Shown piece by piece: positions 1 through 8,429 of a stretch of 64,000 bases of DNA. This stretch comes from Streptomyces sp. NBC_01275 (GTDB lineage: Bacteria; Actinomycetota; Actinomycetes; Streptomycetales; Streptomycetaceae), in contig NZ_JAPEOZ010000001.1 in NCBI RefSeq assembly GCF_026340655.1, positions 4,154,001 through 4,218,000 of the forward strand, in the 5' to 3' direction. Position 1 is the stretch's first letter, and each line of letters starts with the position of its first letter. The position numbers and the translations under genes were made by a program. Under the pieces are notes generated by a model that ran no database searches, was not told the DNA's origin, and worked only from the letters and a program-made list of their open reading frames with translations.

Positions 1-212
1 AACGCGTACTGCGCGAAGTAGAGCTGGTAGTTGAGCGAGACCAGGGCCCGGCCGTCGAAAGTGGCGGCGGTCAGGGCGGGGTGATGCTTGGCGAGCAGGT
101 CCCGGACCGGTCCCGCCTCGGTGAGCCAGTCGATGCCGACGTTGTGCAACGCACCGTAGTGGAAGGGGAGTTGGAAGGGCTCGGCGACGGGCGGCAGGGG
201 CAGCGGGCTCAT
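1..212 (-). CDS. Partial protein downstream of GMC dehydrogenase
   Basis: Only the first 70 or so residues are present; the gene runs off the left edge. It starts with ATG at 212, 28 nt after the stop of the GMC dehydrogenase gene, so it is probably the third gene of that operon. The visible part begins MSPLPLPPVAEPF and contains NVGIDWLTEAGPVRDLL and VSLNYQLYFAQYA. There is no signal peptide. The pattern is loosely reminiscent of acetoacetate-decarboxylase-like proteins, but I do not recognise it firmly. Confidence 0.6.
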   Translation of the reverse strand, partial: MSPLPLPPVAEPFQLPFHYGALHNVGIDWLTEAGPVRDLLAKHHPALTAATFDGRALVSLNYQLYFAQYA

Positions 213-240
213 GCGGGCACTCCTGGGGTACGTGGGGCAC

Positions 241-2064
241 TCATGCGGGAACGTCTGGGGTGAGGGCGGCGGGGCGGTCCCGTTCGGCGAGGTCGGCCTC
301 GATGCGCTGGGCGCTGCGCAGGGCGAGGGCGGCCATGGTCAGAGTCGGGTTGGACGTGGCGACGGAGGGCATGCTGCCGCAGCCCACGGCGTACAGGCCG
401 GGGTGGTCCCAGCACCGCTGCCATGAGTCGACCACCGAGACTCCCGGGGAGTCGCCCATGATGTGAGTGCCGGCGGCGTGGCCGGCGCCGCGATAGCCGT
501 AGAGGCGGCCCTTGCGCTCGAAGCGGCCGGGCCACGCCGCCGCGGGCTCGTAGTCGGTGTGGTCCTCGGCGCCGAGCAGGGCGAAGATCTGGTCGGACAC
601 GCGCTTGGCGGCGGCCATGCCGTCCTTGACGTGGTCCGACAGATCGTAGGTGACCTGGGGGCGGGGCAGGCCGAGCTGGTCGCGTGCGTGCGGGTGGAGG
701 GTGACGCGGTTGGCGGGATCGGCGCCCTGCTCCATCTCGAACTGCAGGGCGAACTGGCGGCGTACCCGGTCCCCGACGGCGCGCCGCAGATCGGCTCCGA
801 ACAGGCCCTCTTCGTGGAGGAGTTGGGCTACATCGCCGTCCACCGAGCCCTTGGCCCACGCCCACCCCCAGTTGCCGACCTCGATGCGAAAGGGCGCCCG
901 CGTGCGCCGTTCAGGCCCGGCACGGAAACCCTCGAAGCCCGAGGTGGACCCGGGCCCGCGATAGGGGTCGACCGCTTCCGGCATGAGGCCCCAGGTGAGC
1001 AGCACCGGGTGATCCATCAGGTTGCGGCCGACCTGACCGCTGCGGGTGGCGAGCCGGGACAGGAGCAGCAGTCGGGCGTTCTCGATGGCGTGCGCGGCGA
1101 GCACGACGACGGCGGCGTGCACCCTCGTGGCCTGACCGTCGTACGAGAGGTACTCCACGCCCGTGGCGCGCCCGTTCCCGTCGACGAGCACACGGCTGAC
1201 CACGGCCCGGTCCACGAGCGTGACCGAACTCCCCCATTGTCCTTGCGTCTTGAGCGGGGTGTACTTCGCGTACGAGGGGCAGTGCGGGATGCACGTCGCG
1301 TTGCCCACGCACCGGTTGGCTGGGTCGGGCCGCCCCTGGGCGCCGCGCGGAACATAGCCGCGCCCGCCGTCATAGCCCGGGTCCGGCACGCTGTTACGGG
1401 CCTGCGGGGTGCCGACCAACCGCAGTTCGACCTCGCCCAGGGCCACCGGGTCCTTGATGTGCCGTCCGTCAAGGCTCGCCGCGAGGAGGCGGTCCAGGCG
1501 GCTGGCGGGCAGGGCCCGCATGGGGAAGGTGTAGCCGTCGGGGAAACCGAGCCCTACGTGCGCGCGCTGCTCGTAGGTGTCGGCGGCCACCCCCAACTCC
1601 CCTTCCGCCGCCCGGTAATGGGGCTCCAGGTCGTCATAGGTGAGCGGCCAGCGGCGCCCGTACCCGAAGGCTTCGGTGTCAAAGTCCTCCGGCAGCATGC
1701 GCGGGGCGAGGCCGGTCCAGACGTTGCCGGTGCCGCCGTTGGCCCTGACGTAGCCGCTGGCGTACGGGAGCGGGCCGTCCTGCAACAAATGGCCGGCCGC
1801 GCGGAATCCCGGGTCGCCGTCCGCGCCCGTCAGGTCGGTGACCTCGGGCCAGTCGGCGGCGGGGTGGGACCGGTGGGCGGAGCCCGGCACCTTCGCGGAT
1901 GCCGTGGCGTACCGGTCGAGGGCCTCACGGTGGCCTCGCGCGGGGTCGGTGGCGCGCTCCCCGGCCTCCAGGACCAGGACACGGCGACCCCGGCGGCTCA
2001 GTTCCTTCGCCACGAGCGAGCCCGCGACCCCGGCGCCCACGACGATCACGTCGTAGTCGCTCAC
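241..2064 (-). CDS. GMC-type FAD dehydrogenase, catalytic subunit
   Basis: A 607-residue flavoprotein of the glucose-methanol-choline family, of the type paired with a small sorbitol/fructose-dehydrogenase subunit. The dinucleotide-binding motif VVGAGVAGSLVAKEL is at residues 7-21. C-terminal active-site landmarks are GAGHAAGTHIMG and ATSNPTLTMAAL. A CVGNATCIPHC cluster (C-x5-C-x3-C) in the middle resembles the Fe-S ligand motif of FAD-dependent glucose dehydrogenase alpha subunits. The GTG start at 2064 overlaps the stop of the upstream small-subunit gene by 4 nt, implying translational coupling. It likely oxidises a sugar, polyol or other alcohol; the substrate cannot be read from sequence. 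Confidence 0.88.
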   Translation of the reverse strand: MSDYDVIVVGAGVAGSLVAKELSRRGRRVLVLEAGERATDPARGHREALDRYATASAKVPGSAHRSHPAADWPEVTDLTGADGDPGFRAAGHLLQDGPLPYASGYVRANGGTGNVWTGLAPRMLPEDFDTEAFGYGRRWPLTYDDLEPHYRAAEGELGVAADTYEQRAHVGLGFPDGYTFPMRALPASRLDRLLAASLDGRHIKDPVALGEVELRLVGTPQARNSVPDPGYDGGRGYVPRGAQGRPDPANRCVGNATCIPHCPSYAKYTPLKTQGQWGSSVTLVDRAVVSRVLVDGNGRATGVEYLSYDGQATRVHAAVVVLAAHAIENARLLLLSRLATRSGQVGRNLMDHPVLLTWGLMPEAVDPYRGPGSTSGFEGFRAGPERRTRAPFRIEVGNWGWAWAKGSVDGDVAQLLHEEGLFGADLRRAVGDRVRRQFALQFEMEQGADPANRVTLHPHARDQLGLPRPQVTYDLSDHVKDGMAAAKRVSDQIFALLGAEDHTDYEPAAAWPGRFERKGRLYGYRGAGHAAGTHIMGDSPGVSVVDSWQRCWDHPGLYAVGCGSMPSVATSNPTLTMAALALRSAQRIEADLAERDRPAALTPDVPA

Positions 2065-2459
2065 CGGGAGCCCGCCCGGGAGGGGGAGGATGACGAGGAG
2101 GCGGCCCAACTCCCGTAGCCGCCGGGTGCTGTGGCGGGAGCGGCGAGCCCTGCCGCCTTCCAGACCAGCCCCTCGGCATAGGCCCGCGCCGACACCACGA
2201 AGGGTGACGGTTCCGGCCAACTGCCCGTGTACCACAGGTGGGTGAGGGCGCGGGCGGCACTGAGCAGGTCGTCGTCCAGCTCGCCGAGCGGGTCTCCGCC
2301 CGCCCCCAGCAGCCGCCCCAGTCGGTCCCGGCCCAGCCGCTCGGCGGCCACTGCCAGGTAGGTCTCGGCGAGTCCCGTGCCCCGCAGCGTCGCCGCGTCG
2401 AATCCGGTCAACTCCTGCGACAGTGCCGTGAAGTCGGCCGTCTCGTCTGTTGTCTGCAC
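2061..2459 (-). CDS. FAD-dependent sugar/polyol dehydrogenase small subunit
   Basis: A 132-residue protein matching the small subunit of membrane-type sorbitol/fructose dehydrogenases (FAD-SLDH family). The ALTHLWYTGSW segment near residue 75 is the family hallmark, followed by an aromatic/alanine-rich tail. It precedes and overlaps the GMC subunit by 4 nt. No Tat signal is visible on this copy, although the gamma subunit carries one in proteobacterial complexes, so location in this host is uncertain. The GTG start at 2459 has only a weak ribosome-binding site. Confidence 0.75.
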   Translation of the reverse strand: MQTTDETADFTALSQELTGFDAATLRGTGLAETYLAVAAERLGRDRLGRLLGAGGDPLGELDDDLLSAARALTHLWYTGSWPEPSPFVVSARAYAEGLVWKAAGLAAPATAPGGYGSWAASSSSSPSRAGSR

Positions 2460-2872
2460 GAGGGCATCGGTGCCCCTGCGGCTCGTCGACCATGCTGTGC
2501 CGCCCTCGTATGGCCGGAAACGTACGCGAGTGTGAGCGCTGACGCCTGGCGCGCGGCTCGGACGAGCGGATCTCCAGGGCTGTCGGACGATCAGGGCAGG
2601 ACATCGAAGCGGACCGCACGACCGGACCCAGCCCGGCCAGGTCGGGGGCCGTTGCCACGCTCAGGCCACGCGGAAGTGGGCTGCTCAAGGCTTGATCAGA
2701 AACGCGGAAAGCACTCCTGACCTGCAACGACAGGACTTGTTGAGGCCTTTCCTAGCCTTGAACCAATCGTCGCGGGAGTTGCTCCGTCCCGGATCCCCCC
2801 TACGGCGGGGACGGCCGGGCCCCTGCCCCCGCCGGGACTGCTGTCGGACGGGCTGTGCGGCCTGTTGCTTCG
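2460..2872. other. Intergenic, 413 bp
   Basis: Lies between the HTH sensor gene and the dehydrogenase operon, both on the minus strand, so it should hold the terminator of the former and the promoter of the latter. I see C-runs and G-runs near 2796-2840 but no clean stem-loop and no convincing promoter hexamers. Confidence 0.4.
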
Positions 2873-4318
2873 TCAGTCGCCGGTTTCCGACTTGTCGTTG
2901 GCGGCGGTCATGGGGACCCAGCCACGGGGGTTGCGGTACCAGTAGTGCGGTAGACCCGTGATGCTGGTGGTGCGGAACGGGCGGCCGTGGTCGTCGATGC
3001 GCACCGTGCCGGTTCGCCCCTGTGAGGACCAGTCGAGTTCGAGGTACCAGTCGCAGGTGCAGGACTCGGTGCTCGCGGCGAGCAGCAGGACCTCCGGCTC
3101 CCGCAGGGACACCTGGTAGGGGAAGTCGATCGCGGGGGCCGGTCTGTCCGGGTCGTTGCCGGGCATCGAACGGGCCAGGGGTCGGTTCGCGTCGAGGTTC
3201 ACGGAGAAGTAGCGGGGGACGAGGACGGCGCCGCAGCCTTCGTACGTGGAGTAGGCGATGCCCCGGCGGGAGGCGGGGGTGGTGTGGTTGACCACGCGCA
3301 CATGCAGTGCCTCCAGGACGACGGCGGCGGAGCCGCGTCCCTGCACCGTGATCCGCAGATTGGTGGTGCGCCCGTGCACCGCCCCCTGGGACGCGGCCCA
3401 CACCGCGGCGTCCGCCGGGGCCGGCGGCGGCGGGACCTCCTGCGGTGGCTTGGCGATGACGTAGTCGTGGTCGCATTCGAGCTGCCAGAGCTGGGAGTTG
3501 GACGTCCAGGTGAGCGGGGCCTGCGGCGGGACCGCGCCGGCGCTCGCCCGGTTCTTCTGCGGGCTGCCGTCGCTGGGCGTGGCCGACGCCGAGGGGTCCG
3601 GTGTGGTGCGGGCGGAGGCCGACGACCCACCGCCACCGGAGGGGGCCCCGGCAGCGGATTGCGGGCCGCCGTCGTTGTGCGCGGCCGACGCTGAAGGGTC
3701 CGGTGTGGTGCGGGCGGAGGCCGACGACCCACCGCCGCCGGAGGGGGGCCCGGCAGCGGAGGTGGTGAGGCCGGCGAGCGCAAGGGCGAGCGAGGCCGCC
3801 AGCGCTATCGACCGCACGGGCCGTCGTCGGGGGCGCCCGGCCTGGGGCCGTCGGTCGGCCGGTGAGGTCGGTCCCGGGCGTGGGTCGGCCGATGAGGTCG
3901 GTCCCGGGCGTGGGTCGGCCGATGAGGCCGACTCGGGCGCCTTGTCCGCCGGGCTGCTGTGGCTCGCGGATGCGGCCGATGCCACGGTGCTCGTGGTGTC
4001 GTGGGGCATCGGCGCCCGCCGGGCATCGGATGGGCGTGGCCGTTGCCGTGCCGCGACTGCCAGGATCCACCGGCGGTGCAACTCCACGCGTTCCTCGGGG
4101 GAGGCTCCGCAGAGTGCGGCGAACCGCTCGATCCTGGTGAAGTCCATGGGAACCGCCTCACCGGCGCAGTAGCGGTGCAGCGTGGAGGCATTCATGTCCA
4201 GTCGGCGGGCCAGCGCCGCGTAGCTGCGGTCTGTGCGGTCCTTCAGACGCGTCAGCAGGAGAGCGAACTCCGCTACGTCGTCGTGGATTGCATCCATGTG
4301 GTCCGTACTCGCATCCAT
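2873..4318 (-). CDS. XRE-type HTH protein with membrane anchor and extracytoplasmic domain
   Basis: 481 residues. Residues 10-75 form a helix-turn-helix (SYAALARRLDMNASTLHRYC). A low-complexity linker contains two copies of a 10-residue SADPRPGPTS unit. One hydrophobic segment (SIALAASLALALAGLTTSAA, near residue 172) is followed by a second linker with two copies of a 34-residue unit, then a C-terminal domain of about 210 residues rich in Trp and Cys (ECDHDY, EGCGAV, ESCTCDW). This looks like a membrane-bound one-component regulator with DNA binding inside and sensing outside. The ligand is unknown. ATG 4297 is an alternative start. Confidence 0.85.
   Translation of the reverse strand: MDASTDHMDAIHDDVAEFALLLTRLKDRTDRSYAALARRLDMNASTLHRYCAGEAVPMDFTRIERFAALCGASPEERVELHRRWILAVAARQRPRPSDARRAPMPHDTTSTVASAASASHSSPADKAPESASSADPRPGPTSSADPRPGPTSPADRRPQAGRPRRRPVRSIALAASLALALAGLTTSAAGPPSGGGGSSASARTTPDPSASAAHNDGGPQSAAGAPSGGGGSSASARTTPDPSASATPSDGSPQKNRASAGAVPPQAPLTWTSNSQLWQLECDHDYVIAKPPQEVPPPPAPADAAVWAASQGAVHGRTTNLRITVQGRGSAAVVLEALHVRVVNHTTPASRRGIAYSTYEGCGAVLVPRYFSVNLDANRPLARSMPGNDPDRPAPAIDFPYQVSLREPEVLLLAASTESCTCDWYLELDWSSQGRTGTVRIDDHGRPFRTTSITGLPHYWYRNPRGWVPMTAANDKSETGD
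3579..3762 (-). repeat. 102-bp in-frame tandem repeat in HTH sensor linker
   Basis: Two nearly identical copies offset by exactly 102 bp (34 codons). The shared marker TCCGGTGTGGTGCGGGCGGA begins at 3597 and again at 3699. The unit encodes a Gly/Ser/Ala/Pro-rich stretch just outside the membrane segment. Because the unit is a multiple of three, copy-number change would alter linker length without a frameshift. Confidence 0.85.
3861..3920 (-). repeat. 30-bp tandem repeat (2 copies) in HTH sensor
   Basis: Two 30-bp copies, 3861-3890 and 3891-3920, each containing GGTCGGTCCCGGGCGTGGGT and differing at one base near the start, followed by a partial third. They encode the 10-residue PRPGPTSSAD unit on the cytoplasmic side of the membrane segment. 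Confidence 0.85.
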
Positions 4319-5027
4319 CCGTCGGCCTGTGCCGTCCCGTCATGTCCTGATCCGGGACGGCATCCCCGGCACTCCCCATACCTGCACGTCGATAAGGCCG
4401 GGATGGTTGCAGGGTTGCGCCATTCCTCTCCTTGAGACCCCCCTCACCCGCGGCCCTGGGCGCCGCCTTCCGCACCGCCGCCGACCGGGCCCGCACACCG
4501 CATCGGATCACCGATTCCCGCCGGTGAGCTGCGCGGCCTGGAGGAGTGGGTCGGGGATGGTCGGGGACGTCGACGCACACGACTTGGCAGCGGGCAGGGC
4601 CGTTTGCACCGTCGCCGGCCGAGGCGGCGGGCGACGGATCGAGTCCCCCGAGTGTCCGGACGCCGGCCTCAGAGGGTTTCCCATCCCAGACAGGCATCCC
4701 AGGCTTCCCTGTCTCTGCAGGTCGTCGGGGGTGGGATCGTCCCACCGTTGCAGGTTGGGGGCAGCCGTTGTCCCAGCCCCACACGGCATCCGACGCTATG
4801 GCTGTCACACCGGCTGAAGCGGCCGACCGCACAGCAGCGCCACGACACCCCGACTCACCCGTCCACGGAGACACCCGTCTCTCTGGGCACCCGGGTGCAG
4901 GGCGCGGACGCTCGAGGGGGCGCCCGACCGCCTTCGCCCCCGCCACCGCGGTGCGAGAAGGAGGCGGGTGGTGTGGCGGCGACAGCCCAGCACTCGACCT
5001 CGTACCGATCAGAAAAGGAACACGCAT
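4319..5027. other. Intergenic, 709 bp, divergent promoter region
   Basis: Separates the HTH sensor (minus) from a secreted DUF4232 protein (plus). A stem GCCGTCCC/GGGACGGC lies at 4331-4361 just upstream of the HTH gene, and a small palindrome GTGGGA-TCG-TCCCAC at 4731-4745. Several open frames of about 90 codons cross it, but none has a convincing start, ribosome-binding site or recognisable protein, so I leave it without a gene. Confidence 0.45.
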
Positions 5028-5639
5028 ATGAACGTGAAGTCCCTTGCGGCCCACCGTGTGGCCGTAGCCGCGGGTCTCGTCCTGGCTCTTGGGTGTGGTG
5101 TGTCGGCACAGGCCTCCACCGCCGGGCCGCGGACGATCAGCGGGAAGGCCGGTGACGCGGTGACGCACCGCTTGGGCGGCAGCGGCGCCAAGGGCGCCAT
5201 CGCCGCCTGCTCCCAGAAGGTCCTCGGGGTGTCCGCCGTGACGGAGCCCGCAGACAGCAAGGACGCCAGGCACCTCCTTCTCACCGTCCAGAACGCCGGC
5301 GACAAGAAGTGCAACCTCTACCGCTACCCTCTCGTGCGGCTTGGCGACGGTCGGACCACGGCCCCCGTGATCAAGGAGAGCAACCCGACCCCGGGCGTGC
5401 CCGTCACCCTCTCTCCGGGCAAGGAGGCCTATGCCGCTCTGCTCGTCAACGGCCCCATGGATGAGTACGAGGCGAAGAGCATCACCCTCAGCCTCCAGGG
5501 TCGTAAGCCCGGCAGCCGTGCGGGCAAGCCGATCGATGTCCCCATGCCCGTCGACACGTTGTACGCCAACGACTTTCAGCGTGTCACCTACTGGACGACT
5601 GCTCCCGGCTACGCCCTGGACTTCATCATGTCGAAGTGA
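5028..5639 (+). CDS. Secreted DUF4232-domain protein
   Basis: 203 residues. A Sec signal peptide (residues 1-28, hydrophobic AVAAGLVLALGCGVSAQAS) leads into a DUF4232-type domain, recognisable from the ACSQKVLGVS opening, the LLLTVQNAGDKKCNLYRYP segment and the VTLSPGKEAYAALLV strand. These are small beta-sandwich extracytoplasmic proteins of unknown role, common in Streptomyces. The ATG at 5028 has a good ribosome-binding site (AAAAGGA at 5013). It stands alone. A related DUF4232 lipoprotein sits at 42256. Confidence 0.82.
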   Translation: MNVKSLAAHRVAVAAGLVLALGCGVSAQASTAGPRTISGKAGDAVTHRLGGSGAKGAIAACSQKVLGVSAVTEPADSKDARHLLLTVQNAGDKKCNLYRYPLVRLGDGRTTAPVIKESNPTPGVPVTLSPGKEAYAALLVNGPMDEYEAKSITLSLQGRKPGSRAGKPIDVPMPVDTLYANDFQRVTYWTTAPGYALDFIMSK

Positions 5640-5960
5640 CCGACCTCGATCGGAACCGCGCGTGCCTGATCGGTCGGCGCGCCCGCCGTCGTGGCCGGCT
5701 GTCGTCGGCTGAGGTTCGTGCCACAACCGTGCCAGATGCAGCGGTCGGCCGCGGTCAACGAGGGTGTCCCACGGTCGCGTTGCCGGCCGCCTCACCCGCC
5801 GGCCGAGCCCGGGCGTGAACATCCTCAAGCGCCTTTGGAGCTCAGGGAGTTCACGACAGCAGCACATGTCCGCCCCGGTTATGCTCCCAGCTTGTCATGT
5901 CCCGTCGCGCTCGCGCTCGCGGACACACTCGAACAAATTATCGAATCTGTGGAGGTTTTG
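5640..5960. other. Intergenic, 321 bp
   Basis: Between two plus-strand secreted-protein genes. It becomes AT-richer just before 5961 (TCGAACAAATTATCGA at 5928-5943), consistent with a promoter there, but no hexamer pair is clear. No gene seen. Confidence 0.4.
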
Positions 5961-6338
5961 ATGAAGTCCGTCATCCGGAAGACTGCAAGCTTCGCGGGGG
6001 TGAGCGTGGCCGTCGCGGCCATGTCCGTGACCGGCGCATCCGCAGCTCACGCGGAGTCCCCCACCCAGGGCTGCCCGTACCCCTATGTCTGCTTCTATGT
6101 GGACGACAACGCCTTGATCGCGGGCACGCCGATCTCGAAGTACAAGGACGTCACCACTGCCTATCAGGCGGTCACGCCCCGGCCGCACTACGGGGTCCTG
6201 AACACTCGGAACGACGACGTGGTGTATCTGCGACTCCAGAGCGGGGGCTCGATCTGCCTTCCGCCGAACAACCAAACCGTGTTCGCCAACGCCTTCGTCG
6301 TCACCGGAATAAAGATCTCCAGCAGATCCACGTGCTGA
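5961..6338 (+). CDS. Small secreted Cys-containing protein
   Basis: 125 residues. The signal peptide (MKSVIRKTASFAGVSVAVAA through ASAAHA, about 30 residues) is followed by a compact domain starting GCPYPYVCFYVDDN and ending SSRSTC. The CPxxYVCFY pattern resembles the opening of peptidase-inhibitor I36 / crystallin-like small secreted proteins of Streptomyces. Four Cys in the mature part could form two disulfides. A strong GGAGG at 5951 supports the start. Function is not established. Confidence 0.78.
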   Translation: MKSVIRKTASFAGVSVAVAAMSVTGASAAHAESPTQGCPYPYVCFYVDDNALIAGTPISKYKDVTTAYQAVTPRPHYGVLNTRNDDVVYLRLQSGGSICLPPNNQTVFANAFVVTGIKISSRSTC

Positions 6339-6662
6339 ATCCGCTGGAACGGCCGGCAGGCGCGCGCGATCGCGCCCGCCGCCGGGCGACGGGCGAGTCG
6401 GTGGAGGTGGTGGCCGGAGGCAGTGGGCCGGGATGAGCGTGAGTCAGGACCGCATGGCTGCTTCCGCGCCGACGAAGGCCAGGGGGATGGAGAGGCCGAA
6501 GGTCGGCACGCTGGAAGTGAGTTGGGCGTTGAAGGTGTCCTGCCCTCGACAGTCACCCGCGCCGAGCGCGGGATGCCCGCCTGACACGGTCCCCTTGAGC
6601 AGTCGCGCCGGCAGGTGACGCAGACCACAGGAACTCCACCCGCTTCGTGGAGAGAAGAGGGT
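6339..6662. other. Intergenic, 324 bp, promoter region of ECF gene
   Basis: Contains the block GTGACGCAGACCACAGGAAC at 6615-6634, which closely matches a block upstream of the paralogous ECF gene at 48968. On the minus strand a short open stretch ending at 6444 looks weakly protein-like (VPTFGLSIPLAFVGAEAAM) but has no start codon; it may be a gene remnant. Confidence 0.45.
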
Positions 6663-7289
6663 GTGAAGGACTCAGAGAACGAGGTGCGCCGCCGCGTGCG
6701 CGAGGGGGACCGCGCGGCGTTCGCCCAGCTGTACGAGGAGTTCGCCCGCGCCGTGTACAACCACGGGTTGCGCCTGACCGGCGACTGGTCGACAGCCGAA
6801 GAGATCATGTCCGAGACGTTCCTGGCCGCGTGGCGCACGCGCACGCGTGTACGGGAGGACGGCGGTTCCCTGCTGCCCTGGCTGCTGGGCATCGCCACCC
6901 ACAAGGCGGACAACGCCCGGCGGAGCCTGCGCCGACGCCAGCTGTTCCTCGCACGTCAGCCCCGGCCGCCGAGTGTGGAGGACTTCGCGCCCCAGCTGGC
7001 CGGACGCATCGATGACGCGCGCCGCCTGCGTGCCGTTCAGGTCGCCCTGGACCGGCTGAGACGCCAGGAGCGGGAGGTGCTGGCCCTGTGCGTGTGGTCC
7101 GGCCTGGACTACCAGCAGACGGCCGAGGCGCTGGGCATCGCGGTCGGGACCGTACGTTCCCGACTCTCGCGCGCCCGCAAGAAGCTCGCCCGTCTCGCGG
7201 AAGAAGACCTGGAACCGGGCTCTGCCCGCGGAGAGATGACAAGTGCGGCCGCAGTCGCGGCCCTGCCCGTGCGGGAGGAGCTCATATGA
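6663..7289 (+). CDS. ECF-family RNA polymerase sigma factor (copy 1)
   Basis: 208 residues with region 2 (FAQLYEEFARAVYNHGLRLT, then WSTAEEIMSETFLAAWR) and region 4 (LDYQQTAEALGIAVGTVRSRLSRARKKL). It directs RNA polymerase to a small regulon. The next gene, a CU044_5270-family membrane protein, overlaps it by 4 nt (ATGA at 7286) and probably regulates it. The GTG start at 6663 is preferred (GGAG at 6649). An upstream GTG at 6615 falls inside the conserved promoter block and is less likely. A paralogous pair lies at 48968-50775. Confidence 0.9.
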   Translation: MKDSENEVRRRVREGDRAAFAQLYEEFARAVYNHGLRLTGDWSTAEEIMSETFLAAWRTRTRVREDGGSLLPWLLGIATHKADNARRSLRRRQLFLARQPRPPSVEDFAPQLAGRIDDARRLRAVQVALDRLRRQEREVLALCVWSGLDYQQTAEALGIAVGTVRSRLSRARKKLARLAEEDLEPGSARGEMTSAAAVAALPVREELI

Positions 7290-8320
7290 AGGACAGGACC
7301 ACCTCCACTTCCCGGGAGTGGCGCGGCGACCGCGAGGAGATCGCCCGCCTGCTACCGCCCCCGGCCGACTGGGACGTTCCGCGCGAGCAGCACCTTCGTC
7401 ACAAGGATCTACTGATGCACACCATCGACCGCGACCAGGCCGTACGTACCCGGCCGGCCCGTCGGCTGCTGCGGCCCGCGCTCCTGGCGCCGGCGACCGC
7501 GCGGACCCTGGCCTGCGCACTGACCGCGGGAATCGCCCTGACCGACAGCGACAAGGGGTCCTCCGGCACCGCGTCGCACGGCGCGGCCACGGACATGCAG
7601 CCTGCCGCGGCCCTCCTCGACCGGATCTCCGCCGCCGCCGGGGAACACACTGCCCCCACCGTGCGGGACGATCAGTTCGTCTACACCAGGGAGAAGACCC
7701 GCGGCGCCGACCTGACCACCGGGAAGGCCGTACTCGGCCCGCTGATGGACCGTGAGGTGTGGTACGCCCAGGAGCCGGGGCGTCTGCTCAAGCTCGGTCT
7801 GATCCGGGAAGACGGTGAGACCTTCGCCATCAACGCAGAACTCGGCGACACCCACGGCACGGCGGCCGGCATCAACCGGCCCACCTACCACTGGCTCAGC
7901 TCCCTGCCCACCGACCCTGACAAGCTGCTGACCTACCTGTACACGAAGACCCCGCACGCCAAGGGCCGCGAGCGCGACCAGGCGGTGTTCGAGCAGATCG
8001 GCTCGCTGCTCGGCGGGGTGATGCCGCCCCGCACCGCAGCCGCCCTCTACCGGGCCGCGGCGAAGATCCCCGGTGTCACCCCGGCCCCGAAGGCGCGCGA
8101 CGCCATCGGCCGCCAGGGCCTCGGCATCGCCCGTGACGACACCCGTTACGGCATCAGGACCGAGTGGGTCTTCGACAAGAAGGACTACGCCTTCCTCGGC
8201 TCCCGCAGCTACCTGACCAAGGACGGGTCCTACGGAGAGTCCGGCACACTGCTGTCCAGCAGCGCCGAGTTGGACCATGCCGTGGTCGACAAGGCCGGCG
8301 AGTCGCCTGCCGCTGGGTAG
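7286..8320 (+). CDS. CU044_5270 family membrane-anchored protein, putative ECF partner (copy 1)
   Basis: 344 residues. An N-terminal cytoplasmic part of about 65 residues (REEIARLLPPPADWDVP) is followed by a weak hydrophobic segment and an extracytoplasmic domain with the family motifs QFVYTREKTR, EVWYAQEPGR, LPTDPDKLLTYLY and TEWVFDKKDYAFLGSRSYL. Family members are encoded directly after ECF sigma genes and are thought to act as their anti-sigma or regulatory partners; that role is inferred from context. Start codon and sigma stop overlap as ATGA. Confidence 0.85.
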   Translation: MKDRTTSTSREWRGDREEIARLLPPPADWDVPREQHLRHKDLLMHTIDRDQAVRTRPARRLLRPALLAPATARTLACALTAGIALTDSDKGSSGTASHGAATDMQPAAALLDRISAAAGEHTAPTVRDDQFVYTREKTRGADLTTGKAVLGPLMDREVWYAQEPGRLLKLGLIREDGETFAINAELGDTHGTAAGINRPTYHWLSSLPTDPDKLLTYLYTKTPHAKGRERDQAVFEQIGSLLGGVMPPRTAAALYRAAAKIPGVTPAPKARDAIGRQGLGIARDDTRYGIRTEWVFDKKDYAFLGSRSYLTKDGSYGESGTLLSSSAELDHAVVDKAGESPAAG

Positions 8321-8365
8321 GTTCGCATCCTGCCGAGTGCACACAGGCCGAGTGCACACAGGTTG

Positions 8366-8396
8366 AAGGCCCCGCCGGTTCGTCCGGCGGGGCCTT
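8366..8396. terminator. Bidirectional stem-loop terminator
   Basis: A perfect 13-bp stem AAGGCCCCGCCGG / CCGGCGGGGCCTT with a 5-nt loop, placed 45 nt after the CU044_5270 gene and 33 nt before the end of the convergent oxidoreductase gene. Its symmetry lets it serve both. Confidence 0.85.
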
Positions 8397-8429
8397 GGAC
8401 GTCAACAGACGACGTCAACGCCTGGGGAG

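Noticed and set aside
463..2118. Long plus-strand frame antisense to the GMC gene
   Set aside because: It is a shadow of the real minus-strand gene caused by high GC; it has no domain signature. The same holds for long antisense frames over the ABC, M16, permease and carboxypeptidase genes.
2065..2727. N-terminal extension of the GMC frame to 828 residues
   Set aside because: The frame is open by chance in GC-rich DNA; the extension overlaps the small-subunit gene entirely and the Rossmann motif begins right after the coupled GTG at 2064.
3861..3920. 30-bp repeats as a CRISPR-like array
   Set aside because: Copies abut without spacers and encode in-frame protein repeats.
4508..4789. Minus-strand 93-codon frame in the 4319-5027 gap
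   Set aside because: Codon bias is mixed, there is no ribosome-binding site and no recognisable domain.
6444..6600. Minus-strand protein-like stretch before the ECF gene
   Set aside because: No start codon and no homologous domain recognised; at most a remnant.
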